Assembly (NCBI GenBank): GCA_934691725.1
Contig: CAKUTF010000038.1
Span: forward strand, 1 to 23,551
Length of the DNA: 23,551 nt
Source of the DNA: an uncultured Fibrobacter sp.
GTDB lineage: Bacteria > Fibrobacterota > Fibrobacteria > Fibrobacterales > Fibrobacteraceae
Direction of reading: 5' to 3'
This document shows positions 15,682-23,551 of this stretch, one piece after another. The position numbers were made by a program, and so were the translations under genes. Numbering within the stretch: the stretch's first letter is position 1; each line of letters opens with the position of its first letter. A model generated the notes under the pieces. It was not told where the DNA came from. It searched no databases and saw nothing but the letters and a program-made list of their open reading frames with translations.

Positions 15682-17586
15682 ATGGCTTACATGGCAATGG
15701 CTCGTAAGTGGCGTCCGGAGTCCTTCCAGGATCTGGTGGGGCAGGAGCATATCGCGAAGACGATTGAAAACGCGATAACGGGCGGACGCTTGCACCATGC
15801 GTTCCTGTTCACGGGTACGCGCGGAGTCGGGAAGACGACTTCGGCTCGAATCCTTGCGAAGACGCTGAACTGTACGGGCGGAAATCCGCTCGTCCCTTGC
15901 GGCAAGTGCAAGAGCTGCCAAGACATCGCGAGCGGGCATCCGATGGACGTAATCGAAATCGACGCGGCTTCCAATACGGGCGTTGATAATATCCGCGAAC
16001 TTCTGGAGCAGACGCAATACACGCCGATGATAGGAAAGTACAAGGTCTTTGTCATCGACGAAGTCCACATGCTTTCGAAGGGAGCTTTCAACGCCCTTCT
16101 CAAGACGCTGGAAGAACCGCCCCCGCACGTGATTTTCATCTTTGCGACGACCGAGGTAAACAAGGTCCCGCAGACGATTCTTTCCCGCGTCCAGCGCTTT
16201 GACTTTAAGCGTCTGACCACAAAGCAGATTACGGGCCGCCTCAAGTATATCTGCGAGCAGGAAAAAATTTCGACCGATGCCGAAGCCCTCGGGATGATAG
16301 CCGAAAAGGCGGACGGTTCGATGCGCGACGCGCTCACGTTTTTTGACCAGGCTTACGCGTTTACCGGGAACGACATGAATGCGGAAGCGGTCCGTTCCGT
16401 TCTCGGAATTCCGCCGACCGACCTGTATTTCTCCCTCCTCGAAGCTATCGAGAAGCACGACATCAAGGGAACTTTTGCCGTCGTTGACAAGGCTTCGGAA
16501 ACCGGGGTGGAATTCGCTCCGCTTCTAGACGGCTTCGCCAAGTTTCTTCGCAACCGTCTCTACGTAAAAGTCGGCGGCATTTCTCCCGAAGAGTTGAATA
16601 TCTCCGACGGTCTCTTTGCAAAGCTTGAAATCTGCGCCTCGTCCCTTTCGAACGGCGATCTCTTGCGGATTGCGAGAATCTTGACCGACTTGCAGGGAAA
16701 CATCCGTCGAAGCTCGAACCCTAGGCTTTTAGTGGAATCGGCCTTTGCGCGAATGGCCTACCTCGATAGGGCGGTCGATTTGAAACGCGCCCTGATGGCT
16801 ATCAATGACCCTCTCTCCCAGGGTTCAAAAAAAAAATTAGCTGAACCTGTCCCCGAAACGGTTTTCCCGCCGAAAGCGGCGCCTGTTCCGGAAGTTCGGG
16901 TGGACTCTTCTTTCGCAATCGATTTCGATGCGCCGGTCGTGGGAAATTCGCCTCGCACCAACGTGTCGAGCGAAAGACCTGCGCAAGTTCCCGGACAGAA
17001 CGCGCCTTCTTCGGTCATCGATTCCATGGCGGTTGATTTCGGGGAACCTTTTCCCGGAGAGGATCGGGACGCGGGGGAAAACATTTCGTTGGATGATTTT
17101 GGCGAGGGTTCGCCGCGGCAGTTCACCCGCTACGATATCTGTGCTTCCTGGCAGGAACTGATCCGCTCGTGCTTTACGCAGGAACTGGGATTCTTTGCGA
17201 CTAGCCTGAACGGTTCGACGCTTGAACACGGCGATTTCCAGGAAAATCCTTTTCGCCTAAAAGTCGTCTATCCGGCATCGTTCAAGTGGGGATTCGACCA
17301 GATGATGTCGCGCGAGGATTACCGCGAACGTCTTTCGAACATTCTGGAAGACCGCTTGCAGACGAAGGTCGCTGTGACATTTGAACTTTTGGAGCCGAAG
17401 CCCGGCGAAGACGTTCTCGCGGTCCCGCTTTCTCCGTGGGAATCCGATGTCCAGAAGGAACCGGGGCTTGCCAAGTTCGTCGAAAGGTTCGTCGCGGAGC
17501 TTATCGAGACGCGAAGCCTTCCAAAAGGCGGAGACGCTGGAAATTCCGATGCGGACGTGTGCGCAACGACGTCGGAGCAGGAATAA
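15682..17586 (+). CDS. dnaX: DNA polymerase III subunit gamma/tau
   Basis: DnaX is the clamp-loader ATPase; full-length tau also ties the loader to the polymerase and the helicase. The 634-residue protein has Walker A GTRGVGKT (45-52), zinc cysteines 64, 73, 76 and 79 (CGKCKSC), Walker B VIDEVH (124-129) and SRV (168-170) at the SRC position. The collar domain ends near 370. Residues about 386-480 are a low-complexity Pro/Ser/acidic linker, followed by a C-terminal tau domain. Codons 382-385 (TCA AAA AAA AAA) form a ten-A run directly after the collar, a probable slippage site giving a 387-residue gamma form. The ATG has an AAGGA site. Confidence 0.96.
   Translation: MAYMAMARKWRPESFQDLVGQEHIAKTIENAITGGRLHHAFLFTGTRGVGKTTSARILAKTLNCTGGNPLVPCGKCKSCQDIASGHPMDVIEIDAASNTGVDNIRELLEQTQYTPMIGKYKVFVIDEVHMLSKGAFNALLKTLEEPPPHVIFIFATTEVNKVPQTILSRVQRFDFKRLTTKQITGRLKYICEQEKISTDAEALGMIAEKADGSMRDALTFFDQAYAFTGNDMNAEAVRSVLGIPPTDLYFSLLEAIEKHDIKGTFAVVDKASETGVEFAPLLDGFAKFLRNRLYVKVGGISPEELNISDGLFAKLEICASSLSNGDLLRIARILTDLQGNIRRSSNPRLLVESAFARMAYLDRAVDLKRALMAINDPLSQGSKKKLAEPVPETVFPPKAAPVPEVRVDSSFAIDFDAPVVGNSPRTNVSSERPAQVPGQNAPSSVIDSMAVDFGEPFPGEDRDAGENISLDDFGEGSPRQFTRYDICASWQELIRSCFTQELGFFATSLNGSTLEHGDFQENPFRLKVVYPASFKWGFDQMMSREDYRERLSNILEDRLQTKVAVTFELLEPKPGEDVLAVPLSPWESDVQKEPGLAKFVERFVAELIETRSLPKGGDAGNSDADVCATTSEQE
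16827..16844 (+). other. Probable dnaX slippage/frameshift site
   Basis: Ten consecutive A residues (16827-16836) are followed by TTAGCTGA. In frame this reads TCA-AAA-AAA-AAA-TTA. A -1 shift gives ATT-AGC-TGA, stopping at 16844; a +1 shift gives AAT-TAG. Both shifted frames therefore end almost immediately, giving a product that keeps the AAA+ and collar domains. A GC hairpin (CGCCG-AAAG-CGGCG, 16868-16881) lies about 31 nt downstream, and CAGGG lies just upstream. Known dnaX genes of E. coli (ribosomal) and Thermus (transcriptional) slip on comparable A-runs. Confidence 0.75.
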
Positions 17587-17619
17587 AATTGTAACTTACT
17601 CTAAAAAGGAAAACCCATT

Positions 17620-17928
17620 ATGAATATGCAAAAAATGTTGAAGGATCTGCAGAAAATGCAATCCAAGATGGTCAAGGCCCAGAACGATCTCCAGGCGCAG
17701 AGCTTTGAAGCGGAAGCGGGCGGCGGCATGGTGAAAGTTGTCTTGAACGGCCAGGGCATCATGACATCCATCAAGATCAATCCGGAAGCGGTCGACAAGG
17801 ACGATGTCGAGGCGCTTGAAGACCTGGTGATGGCGGCTGTCAATGCGGCGACAAAAAAGAAGGACGATACGTCCAAGGCCAGCATGGAAGAGCTGACTGC
17901 CGGAATGCGCATTCCCGGCTTGATGTAA
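17620..17928 (+). CDS. ybaB: YbaB/EbfC nucleoid-associated protein
   Basis: This 102-residue protein is a small dimeric DNA-binding protein that coats the nucleoid and is nearly always found beside dnaX and recR. The N-terminal helix (MQKMLKDLQKMQSKMVKAQNDL), the central beta segment (GGGMVKVVLNGQG, 34-46) and the C-terminal helix with VDKDDVEALEDLVMAAVN and a final TAGMRIPGLM match the family closely. The ATG has an AAGGA site (AAAAAGGAAAACCC). It follows dnaX by 33 bp and is directly followed by an intrinsic terminator; recR is not adjacent. Confidence 0.95.
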   Translation: MNMQKMLKDLQKMQSKMVKAQNDLQAQSFEAEAGGGMVKVVLNGQGIMTSIKINPEAVDKDDVEALEDLVMAAVNAATKKKDDTSKASMEELTAGMRIPGLM

Positions 17929-17955
17929 TTTCCCCGGAAATTTCCAGACAGAATC

Positions 17956-17978
17956 GGCAGCTTTGCGCTGCCTTTTTT
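17956..17978 (+). terminator. Intrinsic terminator after ybaB
   Basis: GGCAGC (17956-17961) and GCTGCC (17967-17972) form a perfect 6-bp stem with a TTTGC loop, followed by six T residues. It ends the pheT-dnaX-ybaB transcript. On the opposite strand no T-run follows the hairpin, so it would not serve the convergent gene well. Confidence 0.9.
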
Positions 17979-17984
17979 CATGGT

Positions 17985-19160
17985 TTAATAAGCTCCGTCG
18001 CTCTTGAAAACAGCCTTGAACGTTTTTGTGACAAGCTGGATGTCCGTGGTGAAATTCGCATGGCGGACGTACTTGTTGTCGAGGCGCATCCAGTCCTCGA
18101 ATCCGATGTCGCTGCGTCCGCTGACCTGCCAGAAGCAGGTGAGGCCCGGTGTGACAGAAAGGCGCATCTTGTGCCAGGGGAGGTATTCGCTGACTTCGGA
18201 CGGGAGCGGCGGTCGCGGTCCGACGACGGACATGTCGCCGCAGAGGATGTTGAATAATTGGGGAAGTTCGTCGAGGCTGAATTTCCGGAGGATATGCCCC
18301 ATCGGGTAGATGCGCGGGTCGTTCTTCATCTTGAATGTCGGGCCGCTTGACTCGTTGAACTTTTCCAGTTCCTTTTTACGCTCTTCCGCATCGACATACA
18401 TGCTGCGGAACTTGTACATCGTGAAGAGCTTTCCGTTCTTGCCGACGCGAGTCTGCTTGAAGATGACGGGACCTTTGGGGTCGCTTATCTTGACGATTGC
18501 CGCACAGACGATAAGCAGCGGGGAAAGGAGAACGATTCCGCAGAACGAGGAGACGATGTCGAATGACCGCTTGACTACTTCCTTGACGCAGAGCGAGAAC
18601 TTGTTCGTCTGCGACAGGATGTCGGAATAGAAGAGCCGCTTGAGCGAAAAGAACCCGTTGTTGCGAAGGTTGAACATCCGGATGGACGAATCCAGCTTCT
18701 GGTCCTTTTTTTCCTGGAGCCCCGTATAGATGGAAACCTGGAATACGGGTCGCCGCAGTTTTTTCTTCAGCACGCTGACCAGTCCCGCCTTCTTCAGGTT
18801 CACGATGATTTTTCGGCGAAGCCTTTCGAGGGTGTAGAGACCGGAATCGATGAGAATGACGCCTAATCCGTCTGGGTTGTCGAGGTAGCCGACGATATCG
18901 GTGAACTTTGTCTCGGTGAGGACGGTGAGTACGGCGATTTTCCATGCGCGGATGGATGGCGATTCGAACTTGCCGAATCCGATGAGGTCGAACTGCCGGG
19001 TGGTAATCCTGAAATAGAGAAAGGAACGCTGGGTCCGGTTTGTCCGCAAGAATTCCTCGCGGAGACGCGCCGTAAAGAGGCTTGCCGGATAGACGGTGTT
19101 GCCGATGTCTTTCGAGGACAGCAAATCCCCTAGCTTGGACTTTGTAAAATCATCGTTCAC
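17985..19160 (-). CDS. Bacterial sugar transferase with GGDEF-like N-terminal half
   Basis: The C-terminal half (about 196-391) is a membrane-associated sugar-phosphate transferase. A hydrophobic re-entrant segment lies at about 199-225 (KRSFDIVSSFCGIVLLSP). TRVGKNGKLFTMYKFRSM is at 237-254, the catalytic Asp-Glu is in SLDELPQL (297-298), and GDMSVVGPRP (308-317) and a PGLTCFWQVSGR segment follow. Such enzymes put the first sugar phosphate on undecaprenyl phosphate. The N-terminal half (about 34-145) has RSFLYFRI and TDIVGYLDN-x4-GVILIDSG patterns. These resemble the strands of a degenerate nucleotidyl-cyclase (GGDEF) domain with no GGDEF active site. That N-terminal assignment is an inference. 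It is divergent from hom. Confidence 0.85.
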   Translation of the reverse strand: MNDDFTKSKLGDLLSSKDIGNTVYPASLFTARLREEFLRTNRTQRSFLYFRITTRQFDLIGFGKFESPSIRAWKIAVLTVLTETKFTDIVGYLDNPDGLGVILIDSGLYTLERLRRKIIVNLKKAGLVSVLKKKLRRPVFQVSIYTGLQEKKDQKLDSSIRMFNLRNNGFFSLKRLFYSDILSQTNKFSLCVKEVVKRSFDIVSSFCGIVLLSPLLIVCAAIVKISDPKGPVIFKQTRVGKNGKLFTMYKFRSMYVDAEERKKELEKFNESSGPTFKMKNDPRIYPMGHILRKFSLDELPQLFNILCGDMSVVGPRPPLPSEVSEYLPWHKMRLSVTPGLTCFWQVSGRSDIGFEDWMRLDNKYVRHANFTTDIQLVTKTFKAVFKSDGAY

Positions 19161-19222
19161 GTTCCAAATATAGATTTGATTTTCTAATTTATAGCGCGAA
19201 AATTTTAATTGGAGACCAAATT

Positions 19223-20512
19223 ATGCGCATTGGACTTATCGGTACAGGAACGATCGGCGGTGGAGTTGTCGAAATTTTGGAAGCGAAGTCTGCGAAATAT
19301 CGTGAAACGCTTGGACTGGACCTGGATCTCGCCTGCATTTGTGCCAAGGACGATGCGGAACTCGCACCTTACAAGGCGAAAGGCTACAGGACGACGACCG
19401 ATGCGATGGAAATGATCGCGGATCCGTCGATCCGTGTAATTGTGGAGCTCGCCGGCGGCTACGAGATGCCGCGCAAGTGGATTACCGCAGCGCTGGAGCA
19501 GGGGAAGAACGTGGTGACGGCGAACAAGGCGATGCTTGCGAAATACGGGCACGAACTTTTTCCGCTTGCCGAAAAGAACGGTTGCCACATTCTGTTCGAA
19601 GCGGCTGTCGGCGGAGGAATCCCCATTATCCGCAGCATCCAGGAAGGCTTTGTCGGAAACGAAGTGGAACACTTGAGCTGCATCATCAACGGAACGTGCA
19701 ACTACATCCTTTCGCGGATGGGGGAAAGCGGGCTTTCGTTCGATGCCGCGCTGAAGGAGGCCCAGGAAAAGGGCTTTGCGGAACGCAACCCGACGTTTGA
19801 TATCGAAGGTATCGATTCGGCGCACAAGACGGCGATTCTCGCGAGCCTTTGTAGCGGTAAGTATGTCGATTTTGAAAAGATCCACGTGACCGGCGTCTCG
19901 AAGATTACCGCCGAAGATATTGCGAACGCGAAGGAACTCGGCTACAAGATCAAACTGCTTGGAATTTACGGTCGCGGAGAGAACGGTTCGGTCGATGCCC
20001 GAGTCCACCCATCCCTCGTCCCTTGCGAGCACCTTTTGGCGAATGTCGATGGCGTGTTGAATGCCGTTTATCTCCAGTGCGACAATCTGGGTCAGACGCT
20101 CCAGACGGGTGCCGGAGCGGGAAGGCTTCCGACGGCAAGCGCCGTTGTCGCGGATCTCGTTTCTCTAGCTCGTTCTTCCGATGTCGGTTCCAGAAAACCG
20201 CTTCCGATGGGATGGTTCAACAAGGAAAATGCGGCGGAGCTTACCCCGATTGAGGAAACCTATTCGCGCTATTACCTCCGCTTCACGACAAAGGATTCGT
20301 GCGGAGTCCTCGCGAGCATTACGGGAATCTTCAGCCAGAACGGCATTTCCATTGAATCCATCATCCAGAAAAACGTGAACGATCCGGGCAAGGTGAGCAT
20401 TGTCGTCGTCTCGGAACGCACCAAGGAAAGCAAGATCCTCGCCGCTCTCGAAGCGATAGACTCCCTGTCGGCTGTCGCGGAAAAGAGCCAGATGATCCGT
20501 TTCCTCAAGTAG
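19223..20512 (+). CDS. hom: Homoserine dehydrogenase
   Basis: This enzyme reduces aspartate semialdehyde to homoserine, feeding threonine, methionine and (via threonine) isoleucine synthesis. The 429-residue protein is a stand-alone dehydrogenase with no aspartokinase domain. The NAD(P) motif GTGTIGGG is at 7-14, and VVTANKAMLAKYG lies near 94-106. The substrate segment NGTCNYILSRMGESG and the catalytic GIDSAHKTAIL (Asp, Lys) follow. The C-terminal ACT domain (about 350-429; RFTTKDSCGVLASITGIFSQ) suggests feedback control by an amino acid, commonly threonine. The ATG has a GGAG site. It is divergent from the sugar transferase across 62 bp and leads a run into the next transferase gene. Confidence 0.97.
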   Translation: MRIGLIGTGTIGGGVVEILEAKSAKYRETLGLDLDLACICAKDDAELAPYKAKGYRTTTDAMEMIADPSIRVIVELAGGYEMPRKWITAALEQGKNVVTANKAMLAKYGHELFPLAEKNGCHILFEAAVGGGIPIIRSIQEGFVGNEVEHLSCIINGTCNYILSRMGESGLSFDAALKEAQEKGFAERNPTFDIEGIDSAHKTAILASLCSGKYVDFEKIHVTGVSKITAEDIANAKELGYKIKLLGIYGRGENGSVDARVHPSLVPCEHLLANVDGVLNAVYLQCDNLGQTLQTGAGAGRLPTASAVVADLVSLARSSDVGSRKPLPMGWFNKENAAELTPIEETYSRYYLRFTTKDSCGVLASITGIFSQNGISIESIIQKNVNDPGKVSIVVVSERTKESKILAALEAIDSLSAVAEKSQMIRFLK

Positions 20513-20518
20513 GCCCCC

Positions 20519-21970
20519 ATGCTCCGCGGAAACAAGCTCGAACTGTTGCTGCATCTTGTCTTCGACTACCTGGCGCTGTCGGTTTGCTTTGCGCTTGCGT
20601 TCTGGGTGCAGTTTCACAGCGGATGGATTCCGGACAAGTTTGCCCCGGCGAAGATGATTTCGGAATATACCCGCGCGGGGTTCTTCCTGAATCTCGGCTG
20701 GTGCGCGCTCTTTGCCGTAACGGGACTTTACCGATCCTGGCTTCTGCTTTCGCGGACGCTGCAGTTGCTGCATGTCTTGCGGGCTGTCGTTATCGGAATC
20801 GTCGCCATCCTTCTCGGGCTTTTCGGTTCGGAATTCATCGGGCGGCTGGTTACGGGGGCGCCTCTTTTGGGAAACTACGTCTATGGTTCGCGCTTCAAGT
20901 GGATTTTAATCTACGGCGTCGGCGTCTTCCTTTCTGTCGGAGGTTGCCGAATGCTTGTTGCCGCCTTTTTGCGATCCATGCTTCGCAAAGGTTTCGGGGC
21001 GAACAAGCTGCTTGTGCTCGGGGCGACTACAGCCGGGAGAAAGGTGGCCGAGACATTCGCAAAGGCTCCGGAACGCGGGCAGAAAGTCGTCGGCTTTTTG
21101 GACGAGCGCTACCAGGTGATGGAACATTCGTTTGCGGGATTTCCTGTCCTTGGAAAGTATTCCGATCTGGCGAACATTGTGAAAAAAAACAAGATTTCGG
21201 GGATTGTCATTTCGCACGACAGTTCGTCGCTCCAGGAAATTACGCGCGTCCTAGCCTGGGTCTGCGACTTGCCGCTCCACATTTACGTGATTCCCGGGCT
21301 TTACAATGTCATCAACGGACATTACAAGACGAATCTTGTCCACGGATTCGAGTTGCAGGAACTCTTCGCCTACAACATGCCGCCATGGCAGGTACGCGTC
21401 AAGCGGATTCTCGATATTGTCATCGCGGCGATTCTCCTTCTCGGCACGCTTCCGGTGACGCTTCTCACGGCTCTTGCGGTGAAGCTCGATTCCAAAGGCC
21501 CGGTCTTTTATTCGCAGGAACGCGTCGGGCTTTACGGCAAGCGCTTTATGGTCCACAAGTTTCGCACGATGTTTACGGATGCGGAAAAGAACGGTGCGCA
21601 GTGGGCGACGAAAAACGATCCGCGCATCACCCGGGTGGGACATTTCCTCCGCAAGACGAGAATTGACGAATTGCCTCAGCTTCTGTGCGTCCTGAAAGGC
21701 GACATGAGCATGGTGGGGCCGCGGCCCGAACGCGCCGTGTTCATCGAAAAGCTGCGCGAACAGATTCCGTTCTATATCGGGCGGCTCAAGATGAAGCCCG
21801 GGCTTACCGGCTGGGCGCAGGTCCGCTACCATTACGACACGAGCATCGAAGACGTCCAGAAGAAACTGGAATATGACATGTACTATTACGAGAATATGTC
21901 CCTTCTGCTCGATCTGCAGATTCTGTTCCGAACGGTTTACGTCGTGCTCACAGGAAAAGGAGCTCAATAA
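20519..21970 (+). CDS. Polyprenyl glycosylphosphotransferase (WcaJ/WbaP-like)
   Basis: This enzyme should start surface polysaccharide synthesis by linking a sugar 1-phosphate (often glucose) to undecaprenyl phosphate. The 483-residue protein has four N-terminal membrane helices (about 10-30, 48-68, 80-105, 120-145). A Rossmann-like central domain (about 155-280; NKLLVLGATTAGRKVAETF) follows, then a fifth hydrophobic segment (about 300-325). The catalytic domain has VGLYGKRFMVHKFRTM, the Asp-Glu in RIDELPQL, GDMSMVGPRPER and MKPGLTGWAQV. The ATG follows hom by 6 bp with only a weak AGTAGG site; its stop overlaps the nadC ATG (TAATG). The sugar cannot be read from the sequence. Confidence 0.92.
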   Translation: MLRGNKLELLLHLVFDYLALSVCFALAFWVQFHSGWIPDKFAPAKMISEYTRAGFFLNLGWCALFAVTGLYRSWLLLSRTLQLLHVLRAVVIGIVAILLGLFGSEFIGRLVTGAPLLGNYVYGSRFKWILIYGVGVFLSVGGCRMLVAAFLRSMLRKGFGANKLLVLGATTAGRKVAETFAKAPERGQKVVGFLDERYQVMEHSFAGFPVLGKYSDLANIVKKNKISGIVISHDSSSLQEITRVLAWVCDLPLHIYVIPGLYNVINGHYKTNLVHGFELQELFAYNMPPWQVRVKRILDIVIAAILLLGTLPVTLLTALAVKLDSKGPVFYSQERVGLYGKRFMVHKFRTMFTDAEKNGAQWATKNDPRITRVGHFLRKTRIDELPQLLCVLKGDMSMVGPRPERAVFIEKLREQIPFYIGRLKMKPGLTGWAQVRYHYDTSIEDVQKKLEYDMYYYENMSLLLDLQILFRTVYVVLTGKGAQ

Positions 21971-22833
21971 TGTACGGTGACAATTCCACGCCGGTGTTCC
22001 CGGTAGAAGACGCTTTGACCTTGATTCGCCTTGCGCTTGCGGAAGATGTCCGCACGGGCGACGTGACAAGCCTTTGGACCATTCCGGAAGACCAGACGGA
22101 ACACGCACGTCTCATCGCCAAGGAAGACGGCGTCCTAGCGGGGCTTCCGATTATCGATCTGGTTTTTCAGGAACTCCAGGCGAACGTGAAAGTAAAGCTT
22201 TACAGGCATGACGGCGACGTTGTGAAAATCGGAGACCTGATCGCCGAATTAGACGGGACGACGCGGGAGCTTTTGACGGGAGAGCGTACGCTTCTGAATT
22301 TTATCCAGCAACTTTCCGGCGTGGCGACGGTCGCACACAAGTTCCAGGATGTCTTGAAGGCCGGACACACGAAGGTTCTCGATACCCGGAAAACTGTCCC
22401 CGGGTTTCGCACGCTGCAAAAATACGCGGTTCGCGTCGGCGGAGGCAGCAATCACCGGATGGGACTTTTCGACATGGTTCTCGTGAAGGACAACCATATC
22501 GCGGCGTGCGGCGGCGTTCTCGAAGCGCTTTCCGTGGTCAAGAAGCATAACGACCGGAACCTGATGGTCGAAATGGAAGTCGAAAATCTCGATGAGCTGA
22601 AAAAGCTCCTGAACAAGGGTGTCGATGTCATTATGCTCGACAACATGTCCAATGCAATGATGGCGGAAGCCCTGAAAATCATCCGGGAAAGCGGCGACAA
22701 GGTTCTGGTGGAAGGCTCGGGCAACATGACGCTCGAACGGGCGAAGGAAATCGCGACGCTCGGATTGGACTACATTTCGGTCGGCGCCTTGACGCACAGC
22801 GTCAAGGCTTTAGACATTTCAATGAGAATCTGA
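21970..22833 (+). CDS. nadC: Nicotinate-nucleotide pyrophosphorylase (carboxylating)
   Basis: NadC converts quinolinate and PRPP to nicotinate mononucleotide, CO2 and pyrophosphate in de novo NAD synthesis. The 287-residue protein has the family landmarks. GDVTS lies near the N-terminus; then come ERTLLNFIQQLSGVAT, the PRPP and quinolinate site VLDTRKTVPGFR (about 136-147), and GGGSNHRMGLFD and VLVKDNHI. VEMEVENLDEL, VDVIMLDNMS and the C-terminal barrel segment VEGSGNMTLE follow, then ISVGALTHS. AGGAG lies 8 nt before the ATG, which shares a base with the preceding stop. Its stop overlaps coaX as TGATG. nadA and nadB are not in the window. Confidence 0.97.
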   Translation: MYGDNSTPVFPVEDALTLIRLALAEDVRTGDVTSLWTIPEDQTEHARLIAKEDGVLAGLPIIDLVFQELQANVKVKLYRHDGDVVKIGDLIAELDGTTRELLTGERTLLNFIQQLSGVATVAHKFQDVLKAGHTKVLDTRKTVPGFRTLQKYAVRVGGGSNHRMGLFDMVLVKDNHIAACGGVLEALSVVKKHNDRNLMVEMEVENLDELKKLLNKGVDVIMLDNMSNAMMAEALKIIRESGDKVLVEGSGNMTLERAKEIATLGLDYISVGALTHSVKALDISMRI

Positions 22834-23551
22834 TGCCGCGTATCCGAAAATTGGATTCGAAAAAGCCGGGGCGCAGACGGGAACCTTTTACGTTTGCGGT
22901 CGATGTGGGAAATTCGCACACGGTCCTCGGCATTTTCAAGGGCGACAAGGTCGTCGATCATTGGCGGCTTACGACGCGCAAGGAGACGACGTCCGACGAG
23001 CTGATGAACCGGGTCAGCGGGCTTATCCGGTTCTCGGAAATTCCCATCGAATCCATCACGCATGTCGGGCTTTCGACGGTCGTTCCCGTACTCGAACGTA
23101 CCTGGGTCAAGGCCTTGCAGACTTTCATCAAGCGTCCCGTCCAGGTTGTCAGCTCCAAGAACTGCCTGGATTGTCCGATAGCCTACCCGAACCCCGGGAC
23201 GCTCGGCGCGGACCGTCTATGCAATGTCATCGCGCTCAGGGAACGCGGACTTTCGGATGCGATTGTCATCGACATGGGAACAGCGACAACCTTCGACGTG
23301 ATGAAGGACGGAGGCTTTGCCGGCGGAATCATCGTCCCGGGCATTAGCGCGAGCCTAGACGTCTTGACCGAAAAGGCGGCGCGGCTTCTCCCTGTGAGCA
23401 TCAAATGGCCGGAACGGCTCATCGCGAACAATACGGACGACGCCATCCGCGCGGGACTCTTGTTCGGGTTCATGGCGGAACTCGAAACGCTTGTGGAAAA
23501 GATCAAGAAAGAAATGGGAAAAAGGCGTGTGCCGGTCTTTGCGACGGGTGG
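22833..23551 (+). CDS. coaX: Type III pantothenate kinase CoaX, 3' truncated by window
   Basis: CoaX phosphorylates pantothenate in the first step of coenzyme A synthesis and belongs to the ASKHA fold. The frame runs off the end of the window after 239 codons, so about 20-30 residues are missing. Motifs visible are DVGNSHTVLGIF (24-35), a GADRLCNVIA substrate segment, DMGTATTFDV, GGIIVPGIS, and the start of a final ATGG at the edge. The ATG overlaps the nadC stop (TGATG). About 17 basic residues precede the usual family N-terminus, an extension that is odd but is supported by the overlap; a TTG at codon 7 is an alternative start. Confidence 0.93.
   Translation, partial: MPRIRKLDSKKPGRRREPFTFAVDVGNSHTVLGIFKGDKVVDHWRLTTRKETTSDELMNRVSGLIRFSEIPIESITHVGLSTVVPVLERTWVKALQTFIKRPVQVVSSKNCLDCPIAYPNPGTLGADRLCNVIALRERGLSDAIVIDMGTATTFDVMKDGGFAGGIIVPGISASLDVLTEKAARLLPVSIKWPERLIANNTDDAIRAGLLFGFMAELETLVEKIKKEMGKRRVPVFATG

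Overview
The window looks like a chromosomal segment from a Gram-negative, Fibrobacter-like bacterium. That placement is an inference from moderate GC, AGGA-type ribosome binding sites, a divided cell-envelope gene set (FtsX/EnvC, YbbR) and hairpin-rich intergenic repeats; no rRNA or clade marker is present to prove it. Genes are tightly packed and often joined by ATGA, TGATG or TAATG stop/start overlaps. Housekeeping genes fill most of the sequence, and a repeat-rich accessory island lies at about 9.5-13.2 kb.

Layout. Positions 1-215 hold a truncated composite intergenic repeat. A minus-strand operon follows (2611 to 220): a YbbR-domain membrane protein, tsaD (tRNA t6A synthesis) and a small exported protein. 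Divergent from it is a plus-strand run: ftsX, envC (cell-division amidase activation), holB (clamp loader delta prime) and recJ (5'-3' ssDNA exonuclease). Convergent to recJ, on the minus strand, are hemY-type porphyrinogen oxidase, tRNA-Leu(UAA) and a small unidentified protein.

The island (9.5-13.2 kb) has composite repeats, a strong sigma-70-like promoter at 10181, an unusually long (~500 nt) untranslated leader with a duplicated 44/45-nt motif, and a two-gene restriction-modification cassette (PD-(D/E)XK endonuclease plus beta-class DNA methyltransferase). Two 146-bp direct repeats differing at only 5 positions flank this cassette. Remains of a decayed gene lie between the cassette and pheT.

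The right half has pheT, dnaX and ybaB on the plus strand, ending in a clear intrinsic terminator. dnaX carries a run of ten A residues exactly past the clamp-loader domains, and both alternative frames stop at once, so a short gamma-type product by slippage is likely. A minus-strand sugar-phosphate transferase with an unusual N-terminal half comes next. The window ends with a plus-strand operon: hom (homoserine dehydrogenase), a polyprenyl glycosylphosphotransferase, nadC (NAD synthesis) and a truncated coaX (pantothenate kinase).

The most interesting points are the dnaX slippery site, the direct-repeat-flanked R-M cassette with its long leader, the hairpin repeats whose stems covary, and the GGDEF-like domain apparently fused to a sugar transferase.
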